Counted from the stretch's first letter, positions 18,399 to 26,785 are shown. The stretch is DNA of 64,000 nucleotides from Pseudomonas cichorii (GCF_018343775.1 NZ_CP074349.1:5260001-5324000), one strand, 5' to 3'. Numbers and translations are program-made. Notes: generated from the letters alone by a model not told the origin.

Positions 18399-18848
18399 AT
18401 GACGTTACGCCCCATCGCCTTGCTCGGGCTCATCGGCCTGCTGAGCGCCTGCAGCAGCACTGAAGCCCCACAACCGGCTCCGGCCAAACCCGCAGTGGCA
18501 GCGCCCAAGGTTCCTGCAGGCCCTGGCCCGTTGTTGCCTCATCAACGGGAACTGAGCGGGCAGCTCTTGGGTGTACCTGCCAATGCAGAAGTCGAACTGG
18601 CGGTGCTGGTGATCGACGAGCGTGGCCGCCCGCAAAAACTGCTGACCAGCACCAAGCTGCAAGGCAACGGCCAGTCGCTGCCCTTTCAGTTGCGCTTCAA
18701 CCCGGAAGCCTTCCCGGTTGGCCAGCGGGTCGAGTTGCGCGGACGCGCCAGCAAATCAGGCCAGTTGATCCTGCATCTGCCGTCGTTGCGTATCGAGCAA
18801 CCCACCACTCAGGCATTGGGACAGTTACAGTTCGTCAGCGCGCCATGA
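18399..18848 (+). CDS. YbaY-like lipoprotein
   Basis: Protein of 149 aa with a lipoprotein signal (LIGLLSACSS, lipid-modified Cys about residue 18), a Pro/Ala-rich linker, and a beta-rich domain that aligns in pattern with the type III secretion pilotin-like YbaY/YscW fold (ELSGQLLGVPANAEVELAVLVI, QRVELRGRA). The start is the ATG with GGAG 6 nt upstream rather than the one seven codons earlier. Its stop overlaps the start of the methyltransferase gene (ATGA), which suggests coupling, although the two would act in different compartments. Confidence 0.75.
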   Translation: MTLRPIALLGLIGLLSACSSTEAPQPAPAKPAVAAPKVPAGPGPLLPHQRELSGQLLGVPANAEVELAVLVIDERGRPQKLLTSTKLQGNGQSLPFQLRFNPEAFPVGQRVELRGRASKSGQLILHLPSLRIEQPTTQALGQLQFVSAP

Positions 18849-19498
18849 CTGCACCGCCAGCCCTTCAGCAGTCGCTGAGCCAGTTGCTTGGCGACGCCCG
18901 ACTGGTCGCCACTGCGCTACCGGGCACCGAGCTGAAACTGTGGCTGATAGACGCCGACAACATGGACCGCGCCTTCAGCCCTGACGAGACACGCCGCATT
19001 CTGGAAGAGCCGCCTTACTGGAGTTTCTGCTGGGCCAGCGGCCTGGCGTTGGCACACTTTCTGGCCGAGCACCCGCATTGGGTCGCAGGCAAGCGTGTAC
19101 TGGATTTCGGGGCGGGCTCCGGTGTTGCAGGCATTGCCGCTGTCAGGGCCGGTGCCGCCGAAGTGGTCGCATGCGATCTGGACCCGCTGGCGCTGGCGGC
19201 CTGCCGGGCCAATGCCGAACTCAATGATGTACAACTCGGTTACTCGGCAGACTTCTTTGCCGAAGCCGATCGTTTCGACCTGATTCTGGTTGCGGATGTC
19301 TTGTATGACCGCGCCAACCTGCCGTTGCTGGATCAATTTCTCAGCCGTGGCCGTGAGGCACTGGTTGCGGACTCACGGGTCCGCGACTTCAGGCATGTCG
19401 CTTATCAACGCCTGGCGATGCTGCATGCCCATACCCTTCCGGATCTGGCAGAGCCCCACGAGTTTCGCGACGTCAGTCTGTATCACGCCCGACGCTGA
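18845..19498 (+). CDS. Class I SAM-dependent methyltransferase (COG3897-type, ETFB-lysine-like)
   Basis: Protein of 217 aa with a complete Rossmann SAM site: motif I VLDFGAGSGVAGIAA, acidic loop ACDLDPLAL, and motif IV DLILVADVLYD. The LPGTELKLWLID N-terminal part and the PPYWSFCWASGLALAHFL region are typical of the group related to lysine methyltransferases of electron-transfer flavoprotein and to PrmA. The substrate is probably a protein, but this is inferred from the family. It overlaps the upstream lipoprotein gene by 4 nt. Confidence 0.8.
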   Translation: MTAPPALQQSLSQLLGDARLVATALPGTELKLWLIDADNMDRAFSPDETRRILEEPPYWSFCWASGLALAHFLAEHPHWVAGKRVLDFGAGSGVAGIAAVRAGAAEVVACDLDPLALAACRANAELNDVQLGYSADFFAEADRFDLILVADVLYDRANLPLLDQFLSRGREALVADSRVRDFRHVAYQRLAMLHAHTLPDLAEPHEFRDVSLYHARR

Positions 19499-19592
19499 AG
19501 CGTCACCGTAGGTCTTGCCTTGATACTCGCCGCTTTCAGCAATGCCTTGAGGCCTTTATAGTTGGCGGCATTCAGATTTTGCGAGACACGCA

Positions 19593-20465
19593 ATGAGCCA
19601 GGACACTTCTTACATCTTCGAGACAACCGCAGCGAACTTCGACCAGTTGGTGATCGACAAGTCATTCGATCAGCCCGTGCTGGTGGACTTCTGGGCCGAG
19701 TGGTGTGCGCCTTGCAAAGTGCTGATGCCGTTGCTGGAACAGATCACGGCGAGCTATCAGGGTGAATTGCTGCTGGCCAAGGTCAACTGCGATATCGAAC
19801 AGGAAATCGTCGCTCGCTTCGGTATCCGCAGCCTGCCGACCGTGGTGCTGTTCAAGGATGGCCAGCCGGTGGATGGTTTTGCCGGCGCGCAGCCCGAGTC
19901 GGAAATCCGCAAGATTCTCGAACAGCATGTGGTCATGCCGCCTCCGCCAGCAGCCGATCCGCTGCAACAGGCTCAGGCGCTGTTCGCCGAAAGCCGTTTC
20001 TCCGATGCCGAAGCAGTGCTCAAGGTGCTGCTGGGCGAAGACAATACCAATGCCTCGGCACTGATTCTGTATGCGCGCTGCCTGGCTGAGCGTGGCGAGT
20101 TGGGCGAAGCACGCACCGTGCTGGATGCGGTCAAGAGCGACGCCCATAAGGCCGAACTTGCGGGCGCGAAGGCGCAACTGACGTTCCTGGCCGAAGCAGC
20201 CACTCTGCCGGATGCTGCAGAGCTGAAAACCCGTCTGGCGCAGAATCCGCTGGATGATGAAGCATCACATCAACTGGCCGTCCAGCAATTGTCTCGCCAG
20301 CAATATGAGGCGGCGCTGGAAGGCCTGCTCAAACTGTTCATCCGCAACCGCAATTACGCCGAAGGCCTGCCGCACAAGACACTGCTGCAAGTATTCGACC
20401 TGCTGGGCAATGACCATCCGCTGGTGACGACCTACCGTCGCAAGTTGTTTGCAGCGTTGTATTGA
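19593..20465 (+). CDS. cnoX: Chaperedoxin / co-chaperone CnoX (YbbN)
   Basis: Protein of 290 aa with an N-terminal thioredoxin domain (1-110) and a C-terminal TPR region (about 125-290), the layout of CnoX, which holds unfolding proteins under oxidative stress and passes them to GroEL or DnaK. The active-site motif is WCAPC, so unlike E. coli YbbN (no CxxC) it keeps both redox cysteines and may reduce disulfides. Other marks: QEIVARFGIRSLPTVVLF and the C-terminal YRRKLFAALY. It appears monocistronic. Confidence 0.93.
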   Translation: MSQDTSYIFETTAANFDQLVIDKSFDQPVLVDFWAEWCAPCKVLMPLLEQITASYQGELLLAKVNCDIEQEIVARFGIRSLPTVVLFKDGQPVDGFAGAQPESEIRKILEQHVVMPPPPAADPLQQAQALFAESRFSDAEAVLKVLLGEDNTNASALILYARCLAERGELGEARTVLDAVKSDAHKAELAGAKAQLTFLAEAATLPDAAELKTRLAQNPLDDEASHQLAVQQLSRQQYEAALEGLLKLFIRNRNYAEGLPHKTLLQVFDLLGNDHPLVTTYRRKLFAALY

Positions 20466-20495
20466 GCAGACCTTCCTGGCGATTTACCAGGGCTC

Positions 20496-20520
20496 TTCGC
20501 GAATGAATTCGCTCCTGCGG
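20496..20520. repeat. Single REP-like element
   Basis: TTCGCGAATGAATTCGCTCC matches the Pseudomonas REP core in the reverse orientation (GGAGCGAATTCATTCGCGA). It lies 30 nt after the cnoX stop. Confidence 0.6.
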
Positions 20521-20522
20521 TG

Positions 20523-20581
20523 TAATGCCGATCAGTCAGGGGACACACAAAGTGATCTATGACCTTAACTGATCGGCATTA
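20523..20581. repeat. 14-nt inverted repeat, member of a dispersed repeat family
   Basis: TAATGCCGATCAGT (20523-20536) and ACTGATCGGCATTA (20568-20581) are perfect inverse copies. The right half together with its preceding AGTGATC segment recurs at 34334-34362. It lies between convergent genes. Confidence 0.65.
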
Positions 20582-20584
20582 TTC

Positions 20585-20941
20585 CTACGGTGAGCTGATT
20601 TCGACCCAGCTATACAGCGGTGCATCCGCGCCGCTTTCGACTTTCACATTGGCGCTATGACGCAGACGCACCAGCAGGCGTTTGCCAGCGGCGGTGCTGC
20701 CGGTCAGCCCTTCCAGTTTCCCCAGCAGATCCGGCCCACTGAGTTGTCCGGCCTTTTGCAGCAGGTCCCTGGCGGCCTGCCAGGTCCTGTCGTCCTGATT
20801 GACCGGCCTGTTTTCCACGACGCTGCTCACCTCGGGGGCGGCAGCCTTGAGCTGGGCACCCAGTTGCGCCCAGTCCCCGTCGTCCAGTTCCAGCGTCAAA
20901 TCCACAGGCCATTGGCCGATGGTTCCACGAATACGTAACAT
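20585..20941 (-). CDS. Conserved Pseudomonas hypothetical protein
   Basis: Soluble protein of 118 aa; the ATG of MLRIRGTIGQW is chosen because GAGGACAG lies just upstream. The N-terminal RGTIGQWPVDLTLELDDGDWAQL and C-terminal LLVRLRHSANVKVE suggest a small alpha/beta fold; no catalytic motif is seen. Its position after cnoX matches a conserved hypothetical next to the thioredoxin gene in other pseudomonads (from memory). It lies 40 nt downstream of the SnoaL-like gene, so it may be read through from the polyketide operon, but it probably belongs to the core genome. Confidence 0.75.
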   Translation of the reverse strand: MLRIRGTIGQWPVDLTLELDDGDWAQLGAQLKAAAPEVSSVVENRPVNQDDRTWQAARDLLQKAGQLSGPDLLGKLEGLTGSTAAGKRLLVRLRHSANVKVESGADAPLYSWVEISSP

Positions 20942-20981
20942 GTTCTGTCCTCGCTTGACTGGCGCACATGCTCCCACAGCA

Positions 20982-21398
20982 TCAGACACAGAGCCAGCGA
21001 GCGGCCCGAACATCATCCCCCATCAGAAAGCCGCCAAAGGCCCCTGCGTCATAGGCGTTTTCCCAGTGTTCGACGACCTTTCCGTCACGAAAGCGCCACA
21101 GCCCGCAGAACGGCATGCAGATGCTCTTGTCGGCGGACGTTGCGCGCAGGTTGCCGAGAACCGTACCGAAATACTCATTGGCGATGATTTCCTGCACATC
21201 CATATGAAGCGAAGAGTGCGTCATAGCGATGAGTTCGACTTCATGACTGCGCACCGCCTCCTTGCCAGTGGCGGTGGGTGGGCAGGCGTTCTGATCGGCC
21301 TTGTGCAACACGATGTCATCATCCGCAAACTCGGCAATGCGGGTCAGATCCTTATAGATAGCGCGCAGGGTTTCGATATTCCGCTGGCAGGTGCTCAT
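20982..21398 (-). CDS. SnoaL/NTF2-like protein in the type III PKS operon
   Basis: Protein of 138 aa with the cone-shaped NTF2 fold signature, clearest at the end (GLWRFRDGKVVEHWENAYD), as in SnoaL-type polyketide cyclases and related isomerases or dehydratases. It starts 12 nt after the aldo/keto reductase stop and is the third gene of the operon. Possible acid/base residues lie in the central ATTHSSLHMDV-like stretch, but no catalytic set can be assigned. A cyclising or dehydrating step on the PKS product is the natural inference from context. Confidence 0.75.
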   Translation of the reverse strand: MSTCQRNIETLRAIYKDLTRIAEFADDDIVLHKADQNACPPTATGKEAVRSHEVELIAMTHSSLHMDVQEIIANEYFGTVLGNLRATSADKSICMPFCGLWRFRDGKVVEHWENAYDAGAFGGFLMGDDVRAARWLCV

Positions 21399-21410
21399 GG
21401 CATGCCCTCC

Positions 21411-22349
21411 TCAGCGCTCGGGACGCCAGGTCGGCAGCGAAAGGCTATCGACTTCCCGAACAATGGCTGAGCGTTGATCCTCATCCAGTTGCACGCTCAC
21501 AGCCTTGGCGTTTTCCTCCAGGTGGGCGATGGACGTGGTTCCGGGAATCAGCACTATGTTCGGAGCATGATTGAGCAACCACGCCAGAGCCAGTTGTGAA
21601 GGTGTCAGGCCATAGTGGCTGGCTAGAGGCTGCAACGCGCTGTCAGGCCCGACAAGGGCGCCATGACCAAGCGGGAACCATGGAATGAACGCGATATTCA
21701 ATGCCTGGGCCCGCTGCAATACCGGCTCATCGGTGCGATCGGCAATGTTGTAGAGGTTCTCGATGGCGGCAATGTTCGCCACACGATGGGCCTGCTCCAG
21801 TTGCTCCAGAGTCACGCCTGGCTGGTTGGATAATCCGATGTGGAGGATCTTGCCCTGCTCGCGCAAACGGACAAGCTCGCCCAGGGATTCGGCAAGCGGC
21901 ACTTGCGGGTCAATGCTGTGCAATTGATACAAGTCGATACGCTCGACCTGAAGACGGCGCAAGCTCATTTCAACCTGCTGACGCAGATACTCGGGCCGCC
22001 CCAAGGGCACGATATACGGAGCGCCCGGCGCGCCATGTATCCAGTCATTGGGGCCGGACCTCAGCATTCCGCCCTTGGTGGAAATGATCAGATTCTCAGG
22101 ATAGGGGTAAAGCGCATCGCGAATGATGTCTTCGTTATTGCCCGGCCCGTAGGAGTCTGCCGTGTCGAGAAAGGTGACACCCAGGTCATGCACGGCATGG
22201 CGCAATAACGCCTTGGCCTGCTCAGTATTCTCCGCTGGCCCCCACATGCCATAACCGGTCAGGTGCATGGCACCATAGCCCATGCGCTTGATGGGCGTGT
22301 CGCCTCCCAGTAAAAAAGCATCTGGCGCTAAAGCTGCTGTGGCAGTCAT
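21411..22349 (-). CDS. Aldo/keto reductase in the type III PKS operon
   Basis: NADPH-type aldo/keto reductase of 312 aa with the full catalytic tetrad: D62 and Y67 in FLDTADSYG, K92 in ISTKGG, H144 in LYQLHSID. KILHIGLSNQ, IAAIENLYN and the cofactor-phosphate region IPGTTSIAHLEEN are typical. The start is the ATG with GGGAGG 7 nt upstream; it overlaps the PKS stop (ATGA), so PKS and reductase are translationally coupled. This argues that it reduces a PKS-derived carbonyl or supplies a precursor, though related enzymes have broad aldehyde activity. Confidence 0.88.
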   Translation of the reverse strand: MTATAALAPDAFLLGGDTPIKRMGYGAMHLTGYGMWGPAENTEQAKALLRHAVHDLGVTFLDTADSYGPGNNEDIIRDALYPYPENLIISTKGGMLRSGPNDWIHGAPGAPYIVPLGRPEYLRQQVEMSLRRLQVERIDLYQLHSIDPQVPLAESLGELVRLREQGKILHIGLSNQPGVTLEQLEQAHRVANIAAIENLYNIADRTDEPVLQRAQALNIAFIPWFPLGHGALVGPDSALQPLASHYGLTPSQLALAWLLNHAPNIVLIPGTTSIAHLEENAKAVSVQLDEDQRSAIVREVDSLSLPTWRPER

Positions 22350-23407
22350 GGTAAAACCTCCCTGTTGTTCCATGTACCCAAGGTTATTTCCGCAGTGATA
22401 CCGGGACCGAACCCGGCAATGATTCCGCGTGCGCCCTGATGAGCGCCGCCAGTCTCGAAAAGTCGGCGCAATGCATCCAGCACAACGGCCGATGCAATGT
22501 TGCCGTACTCGGTCAATGTGGCCCGGCTGTGCACGAACAGAGCTCCGTCCACGCCCAGGTAATGCGACAGGTCATCGAGAATCCGCGGACCACCGGCATG
22601 AATGATGTAGAAATCCAGGTCGTCGGCCTGCCAGCCATGAACTGCGGCTACCGAACGAAGCTCCGGCGCCAGTTGCTCCATGGTTCCGGGCACACGTCGA
22701 TCAAGGCAGAAATGAAAGCCGGTGGCTTTGACGGCATAACTGATCCAGTCTTCGGTGCCCAGCACCAGACGCGAGCCATTACCCACCAACTGGATGCCTT
22801 CACCGCCCTGACCTCGCACCACCGCAGCCGCCAGCGCATCGCCAAACAGGCCATTGGACAGCAGATTGCCGACCGTCATGTCCGTGGGCTGATAACACAA
22901 CGAACAGAACTCGCAGGCCACAATCAACACGTTGGCATCCCGATAAGCCAGGCAGAAATCATGGGCACGATTGATGGCCGAGCCGCCAGCCGCACACCCC
23001 AGTTGGGCGATGGGTATCTGCCGTGTATCGGTGCGAAACTCCAGCTCATTGATCATCCAGGCCGTCAGCGAAGGCATCATGAAACCGGTGCAGGACACAT
23101 AAATGATCGCGTCGATCTGCCGGGGAAGCAGTTGGGCATTGGCCAGCGCCCGACTCACGACATCGGGAATGCGGGCCTTGGCTTCACGTTCATAGATGCG
23201 GTTACGCACCTCGAAGCCCGGATGCTCCAGGGTCTGCGCTATCGGTTGCACCAAATGGCGTTTGTTGACCTTGGTATTACGGATCAGACGCCGAACAAGC
23301 GCCAATTGAGGATGATGCGGGTGCAGGCTGGAAACGCTTGCCAGAGTCTCTTCAAGGCTGATCGTGAATTCCGGCACGGCAATGGCCGGACAACAAAGCG
23401 TTGGCAT
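22346..23407 (-). CDS. Type III polyketide synthase, PhlD-like
   Basis: Protein of 353 aa in the chalcone-synthase family with all three catalytic residues: C138 in PIAQLGCAAGG, H270 in FYIIHAGGP and N303 in YGNIAS. IRNTKVNKRHLVQPI, SCTGFMMPSLTAWMIN and the FCSLCYQP stretch are strikingly close to PhlD, the phloroglucinol synthase of the 2,4-diacetylphloroglucinol pathway (recalled sequence), and less so to RppA. The start is the ATG with GGGAGAG 5 nt upstream; a start 16 codons earlier lacks a ribosome site. None of the other phl genes (phlACB, phlE, phlF) are present. Product unknown: phloroglucinol, an alkylpyrone or another small phenolic are possible. Confidence 0.9.
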   Translation of the reverse strand: MPTLCCPAIAVPEFTISLEETLASVSSLHPHHPQLALVRRLIRNTKVNKRHLVQPIAQTLEHPGFEVRNRIYEREAKARIPDVVSRALANAQLLPRQIDAIIYVSCTGFMMPSLTAWMINELEFRTDTRQIPIAQLGCAAGGSAINRAHDFCLAYRDANVLIVACEFCSLCYQPTDMTVGNLLSNGLFGDALAAAVVRGQGGEGIQLVGNGSRLVLGTEDWISYAVKATGFHFCLDRRVPGTMEQLAPELRSVAAVHGWQADDLDFYIIHAGGPRILDDLSHYLGVDGALFVHSRATLTEYGNIASAVVLDALRRLFETGGAHQGARGIIAGFGPGITAEITLGTWNNREVLP

Positions 23408-23564
23408 GACTCTCTCCCTGAGACTCGGTCCTGAACCGACAAATGCCTTCTTCATTTGACGGTAGGAGGAATTTCAGGCGCTATGAGATTGCTTCGTCAT
23501 AACGTGAGTACCGCGTATGCCAAATTGAAGACACGGAGAAAAAACAGGTCACTCGCGCCATCAA

Positions 23565-23586
23565 CTGTTATAAGATCACATAACAG
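23565..23586. promoter_or_regulatory. Inverted repeat between divergent PKS and zinc operons, Zur-box candidate
   Basis: CTGTTAT and ATAACAG are perfect inverse arms 8 nt apart, 29 nt before the zrgA ATG. GTTAT/ATAAC half-sites are those of Zur boxes, and the ZrgA-type operon is known to be zinc-controlled in P. aeruginosa. The 8-nt spacing is wider than in the usual Zur site, so the assignment is tentative. Confidence 0.5.
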
Positions 23587-23615
23587 ATTTTTTCAAATCA
23601 TGTCCGGAGTCCTTC

Positions 23616-24194
23616 ATGCGCCGTCTGCTTCTCGCCCTACCCTTCGCCTTGCTGCCACTGGCCGTTGCCAATGCTGCCGAACCACACGATCACGAACACG
23701 AGCATGGCAGCCTGGGTGCGCATGAGCACGGCGTGGGTCGTCTGGATGTGGTCCTGTCGGGCAAGACACTGGAACTGGAATTCGAGAGCCCGGCGATGAA
23801 CATCGTGGGCTTTGAACATGAAGCGACTTCCGCCGAAGACAAGGCCAAGCTGGCCAAGGCTCGCGAGCAACTGCTCAAGCCCAATGCCCTGTTCAGCATC
23901 TCGGATGCCGCCAACTGCTCGGCCACTTCGGTGAAGCTTGAAAGCGCGCTGTTCGGCGACAAGGATGACGATCATGATGACCACGGCAAGGACGGCGACG
24001 AGCATCACGAACACAGCGAAATCAAAGGCCATTACAAGTTCGTCTGCGACGCTCCGGCCATTCTGAAAAAACTGGACCTGAGCCAGATTTTCCTGACCTT
24101 CCCCGATACCAAGAAACTGCAGGTACAGCTGATCTCGCCAAGCGGCCAGTCTGGCGCAGAAGTGATTGCGGCAAACCCGTCGATCAAGTTCTGA
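23616..24194 (+). CDS. zrgA: ZrgA-like periplasmic zinc-binding protein (DUF2796)
   Basis: Protein of 192 aa with a cleavable signal peptide (about residues 1-21, ending ANA) and two His/Asp-rich segments: HDHEHEHGSLGAHEHG right after cleavage and DDDHDDHGKDGDEHHEH near 120-140. These are typical metal-gathering sequences of DUF2796 proteins that help zinc uptake. NIVGFEHEA and the C-terminal LQVQLISPSGQ are family marks. It heads a four-gene operon with an ABC ATPase, an FtsX-like permease and a DUF3299 protein, equivalent (from memory) to PA4063-PA4066 of P. aeruginosa. Confidence 0.88.
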   Translation: MRRLLLALPFALLPLAVANAAEPHDHEHEHGSLGAHEHGVGRLDVVLSGKTLELEFESPAMNIVGFEHEATSAEDKAKLAKAREQLLKPNALFSISDAANCSATSVKLESALFGDKDDDHDDHGKDGDEHHEHSEIKGHYKFVCDAPAILKKLDLSQIFLTFPDTKKLQVQLISPSGQSGAEVIAANPSIKF

Positions 24195-24274
24195 TTACCG
24201 CGTGCAGTCGAACGACCGGGCCTGGCCCGGTCTTTTACTTTTCATGTACACCTCAACACACCGTGAGTCAGGCT

Positions 24275-24985
24275 ATGACCCAAGCACTTATCGAGCTGTC
24301 GGACCTGAGCTTCAACTGGCCGGGACATCCGCAACTGCTGGATATCCCGGCCTTTCGCCTGGAGCCTGGAGAAACACTGTTCCTCAAAGGCCCGAGCGGC
24401 AGTGGCAAGACCACCTTGCTGGGCCTGCTGGGTGGCGTACAGAAACCGGGGAGCGGCAGCATCCGTCTGTTGGGCCAGGACCTGTCGCAATTGTCGGCGG
24501 GTGCCCGAGACCGCTTTCGGGTCGATCACACCGGTTATATCTTCCAGCAGTTCAACCTGCTGCCGTTTCTTTCGGTGCGGGAGAACGTCGAGTTGCCCTG
24601 CCACTTTTCCAGAGTCCGCGCTGAACGGGCGAAACAGCGGCATGGCAGCGTCGGGCAAGCCACCAGCACGCTGCTCGCGCACCTGGGCCTGAAAGATCCA
24701 GCCCTGCTTAGCCGTCGCGCCGGTTCCCTCTCCATCGGGCAGCAACAGCGGGTGGCAGCAGCTCGCGCCTTGATCGGCCAGCCGGAACTGGTGATCGCCG
24801 ACGAACCCACCTCGGCTCTGGATGCCGATACCCGGGAATCCTTCATTCGCCTGTTGTTCGCCGAATGCCGAGAAGCCGGTTCCAGCCTGTTGTTCGTGAG
24901 CCATGACCAGAGCCTGGCGCCGCTGTTCGACCGCAACCTGTCGCTGTCCGAACTCAATCGCGCTGCCGTCGACGTGGAGATTTGA
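24275..24985 (+). CDS. ABC transporter ATP-binding protein (LolD/MacB type)
   Basis: ATPase of 236 aa with Walker A GPSGSGKTT, Q-loop FQQFNLLPF, signature SLSIGQQQR and Walker B LVIADEPTSALD; FxxxNLLxxLSVxENV is typical of the LolD/MacB/FtsE group that drives mechanotransmission-type systems. The start ATG is four codons after a GTG lacking a ribosome site. Followed after 1 nt by the permease gene. Within the zinc operon it probably energises an envelope step of zinc handling rather than classical import. Confidence 0.92.
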   Translation: MTQALIELSDLSFNWPGHPQLLDIPAFRLEPGETLFLKGPSGSGKTTLLGLLGGVQKPGSGSIRLLGQDLSQLSAGARDRFRVDHTGYIFQQFNLLPFLSVRENVELPCHFSRVRAERAKQRHGSVGQATSTLLAHLGLKDPALLSRRAGSLSIGQQQRVAAARALIGQPELVIADEPTSALDADTRESFIRLLFAECREAGSSLLFVSHDQSLAPLFDRNLSLSELNRAAVDVEI

Positions 24986-24986
24986 G

Positions 24987-26252
24987 ATGTATCTGTTTCG
25001 TCTGGCAATGGCCAGCCTGGCCAACCGCCGCTTCACCGCATTCCTCACTGTTTTCGCCATTGCCCTGTCGGTCTGTCTGTTGCTGGCCGTCGAGCGGGTG
25101 CGCACCGAAGCCCGCGCCAGCTTCGCCAGCACCATCAGCGGCACGGACCTGATCGTCGGCGCCCGCTCCGGCTCGATCAACCTGCTGCTCTACTCGGTGT
25201 TCCGCATCGGCAATGCCACCAACAACATTCGTTGGGACAGCTTCGAGCATCTGGCCAATCACAAGCAGGTCAAATGGGCGATTCCGATTTCCCTGGGCGA
25301 CTCCCATCGCGGCTATCGGGTGATGGGCACCAACGAATCCTATTTCGAGAATTATCAGTACGGCCGCCAGCAACACCTGACACTGGCCGATGGTCGTGCC
25401 TTCCAGACCGACCCGTTTGAAGTGGTCCTGGGCTCGGAAGTCGCCAAGGCCCTGCATTACAAACTGGGCGACAAACTGGTCCTGGCACACGGCGTGGCTG
25501 CGATCAGTCTGGTCAAGCACGATGACAAACCGTTCACGGTGGTGGGCATTCTGAAACCCACCGGCACACCGGTCGACCGCACGCTGCATATCAGCCTGGG
25601 CGGCATGGAGGCCATTCACATTGACTGGCACAACGGCGCGCCTGCACGGGGCAATGAACGCATCTCCGCCGATCAGGCACGCAACATGGACCTGACGCCA
25701 ACGGCGATCACGGCCGTCATGCTGGGCCTGAACAGCAAGATCGCAACGTTCAGCCTGCAACGCGAGATCAATGAATTCCGAGGCGAGCCATTGCTGGCAA
25801 TATTGCCGGGTGTTGCGTTGCAGGAGTTGTGGAGTCTGATGGGCACCGCCGAAAAAGCCCTGTTCGTGATATCACTGTTCGTGGTGCTCACCGGCCTGAT
25901 CGGTATGCTGACGGCTATTTTGACCAGCCTGAACGAACGTCGTCGTGAAATGGCGATCCTCCGATCAGTTGGCGCAAGGCCCTGGCACATCGCAAGCCTG
26001 TTGATTTTTGAAGCCTTTGCCCTGGCACTCGCGGGCGTCATCAGCGGCCTTGCACTGCTCTATCTCGGCATCGCACTGGCCCAGGATCTTGTACAAAACA
26101 GTTACGGTTTATACCTGTCGACTATGCCACCTGGCCAATATGAATGGAAATTGCTCGGTGGCATCCTTGCTGCCGCGCTGTTGATGGGGACTATCCCGGC
26201 ATGGCGAGCCTACAGGCAATCGCTGGCCGATGGCCTGTCGATTCGCTTATGA
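24987..26252 (+). CDS. ABC transporter permease, FtsX/MacB-like
   Basis: Membrane protein of 421 aa with the MacB/FtsX layout: one TM segment at the N-terminus (RRFTAFLTVFAIALSVCLLL), a large periplasmic MacB-PCD-like domain (about 45-280), and three TM segments at the C-terminus with the FtsX motif ERRREMAILRSVGA between them. The start ATG follows the ATPase stop by one base. The stop overlaps an ATG, but the next gene is better started 15 nt later. Confidence 0.9.
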   Translation: MYLFRLAMASLANRRFTAFLTVFAIALSVCLLLAVERVRTEARASFASTISGTDLIVGARSGSINLLLYSVFRIGNATNNIRWDSFEHLANHKQVKWAIPISLGDSHRGYRVMGTNESYFENYQYGRQQHLTLADGRAFQTDPFEVVLGSEVAKALHYKLGDKLVLAHGVAAISLVKHDDKPFTVVGILKPTGTPVDRTLHISLGGMEAIHIDWHNGAPARGNERISADQARNMDLTPTAITAVMLGLNSKIATFSLQREINEFRGEPLLAILPGVALQELWSLMGTAEKALFVISLFVVLTGLIGMLTAILTSLNERRREMAILRSVGARPWHIASLLIFEAFALALAGVISGLALLYLGIALAQDLVQNSYGLYLSTMPPGQYEWKLLGGILAAALLMGTIPAWRAYRQSLADGLSIRL

Positions 26253-26263
26253 GGAGCTTCACC

Positions 26264-26785
26264 ATGCGGCGCCTGCTGATAACCCTGCTGTTCTCGGCCA
26301 GCACTTCGGTGTGGGCCGTCGAGCCGCGCGAGCTGACCTGGAACGACATGATTCCACCCGATGCACCTGTCGTGGCGCCGATTACAGCGCCGATGCACGA
26401 CATGTCGAAGCTGTCCGATGCACTGGCCATGGAGTCAGCACCGGCAGCCAGACAACTGGCTCCCCATGCACCTGTCGTCAAGGCACTGGATGGCAAGCTG
26501 GTACGCCTGCCGGGTTACATCGTGCCGCTCGAGGTCAGCGAGGAAGGTCGAGTGACGGAGTTCTTGCTGGTGCCGTATTTCGGTGCCTGCATCCATGTTC
26601 CGCCACCGCCCGCAAACCAGATCGTACATGTCACCAGTGAACTGGGCGTGAAGGTCGATGAGCTGTATCAGCCTTACTGGATTGAAGGGCCGATGCAGGC
26701 AAAATCATCGACCAGCGAGCTGGCCGAGGCGGGTTATCAAATGCAGGCAGACAAGATTTTTGTCTATGAATTGCCGGATTCGTGA
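26264..26785 (+). CDS. DUF3299 periplasmic protein of the zinc operon
   Basis: Protein of 173 aa with a signal peptide (MRRLLITLLFSASTSVWA) and the DUF3299 core: RELTWNDMIP, LVRLPGYIVPLE, TEFLLVPYFGACIHVPPPPANQIV. The CIHVPPPP block is highly conserved in the family and its Cys and His could hold a metal; this is inference. The start has GAGGAG 7 nt upstream. As the last gene of the zrgA operon it probably works with the ZrgA-like protein and the MacB-like transporter. Confidence 0.88.
   Translation: MRRLLITLLFSASTSVWAVEPRELTWNDMIPPDAPVVAPITAPMHDMSKLSDALAMESAPAARQLAPHAPVVKALDGKLVRLPGYIVPLEVSEEGRVTEFLLVPYFGACIHVPPPPANQIVHVTSELGVKVDELYQPYWIEGPMQAKSSTSELAEAGYQMQADKIFVYELPDS

Noticed and set aside
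22346-23407. Complete DAPG (phl) cluster
   Set aside because: Only the PhlD-like gene is present; acetyltransferase, exporter and PhlF/PhlH regulator genes are absent from the flanks.
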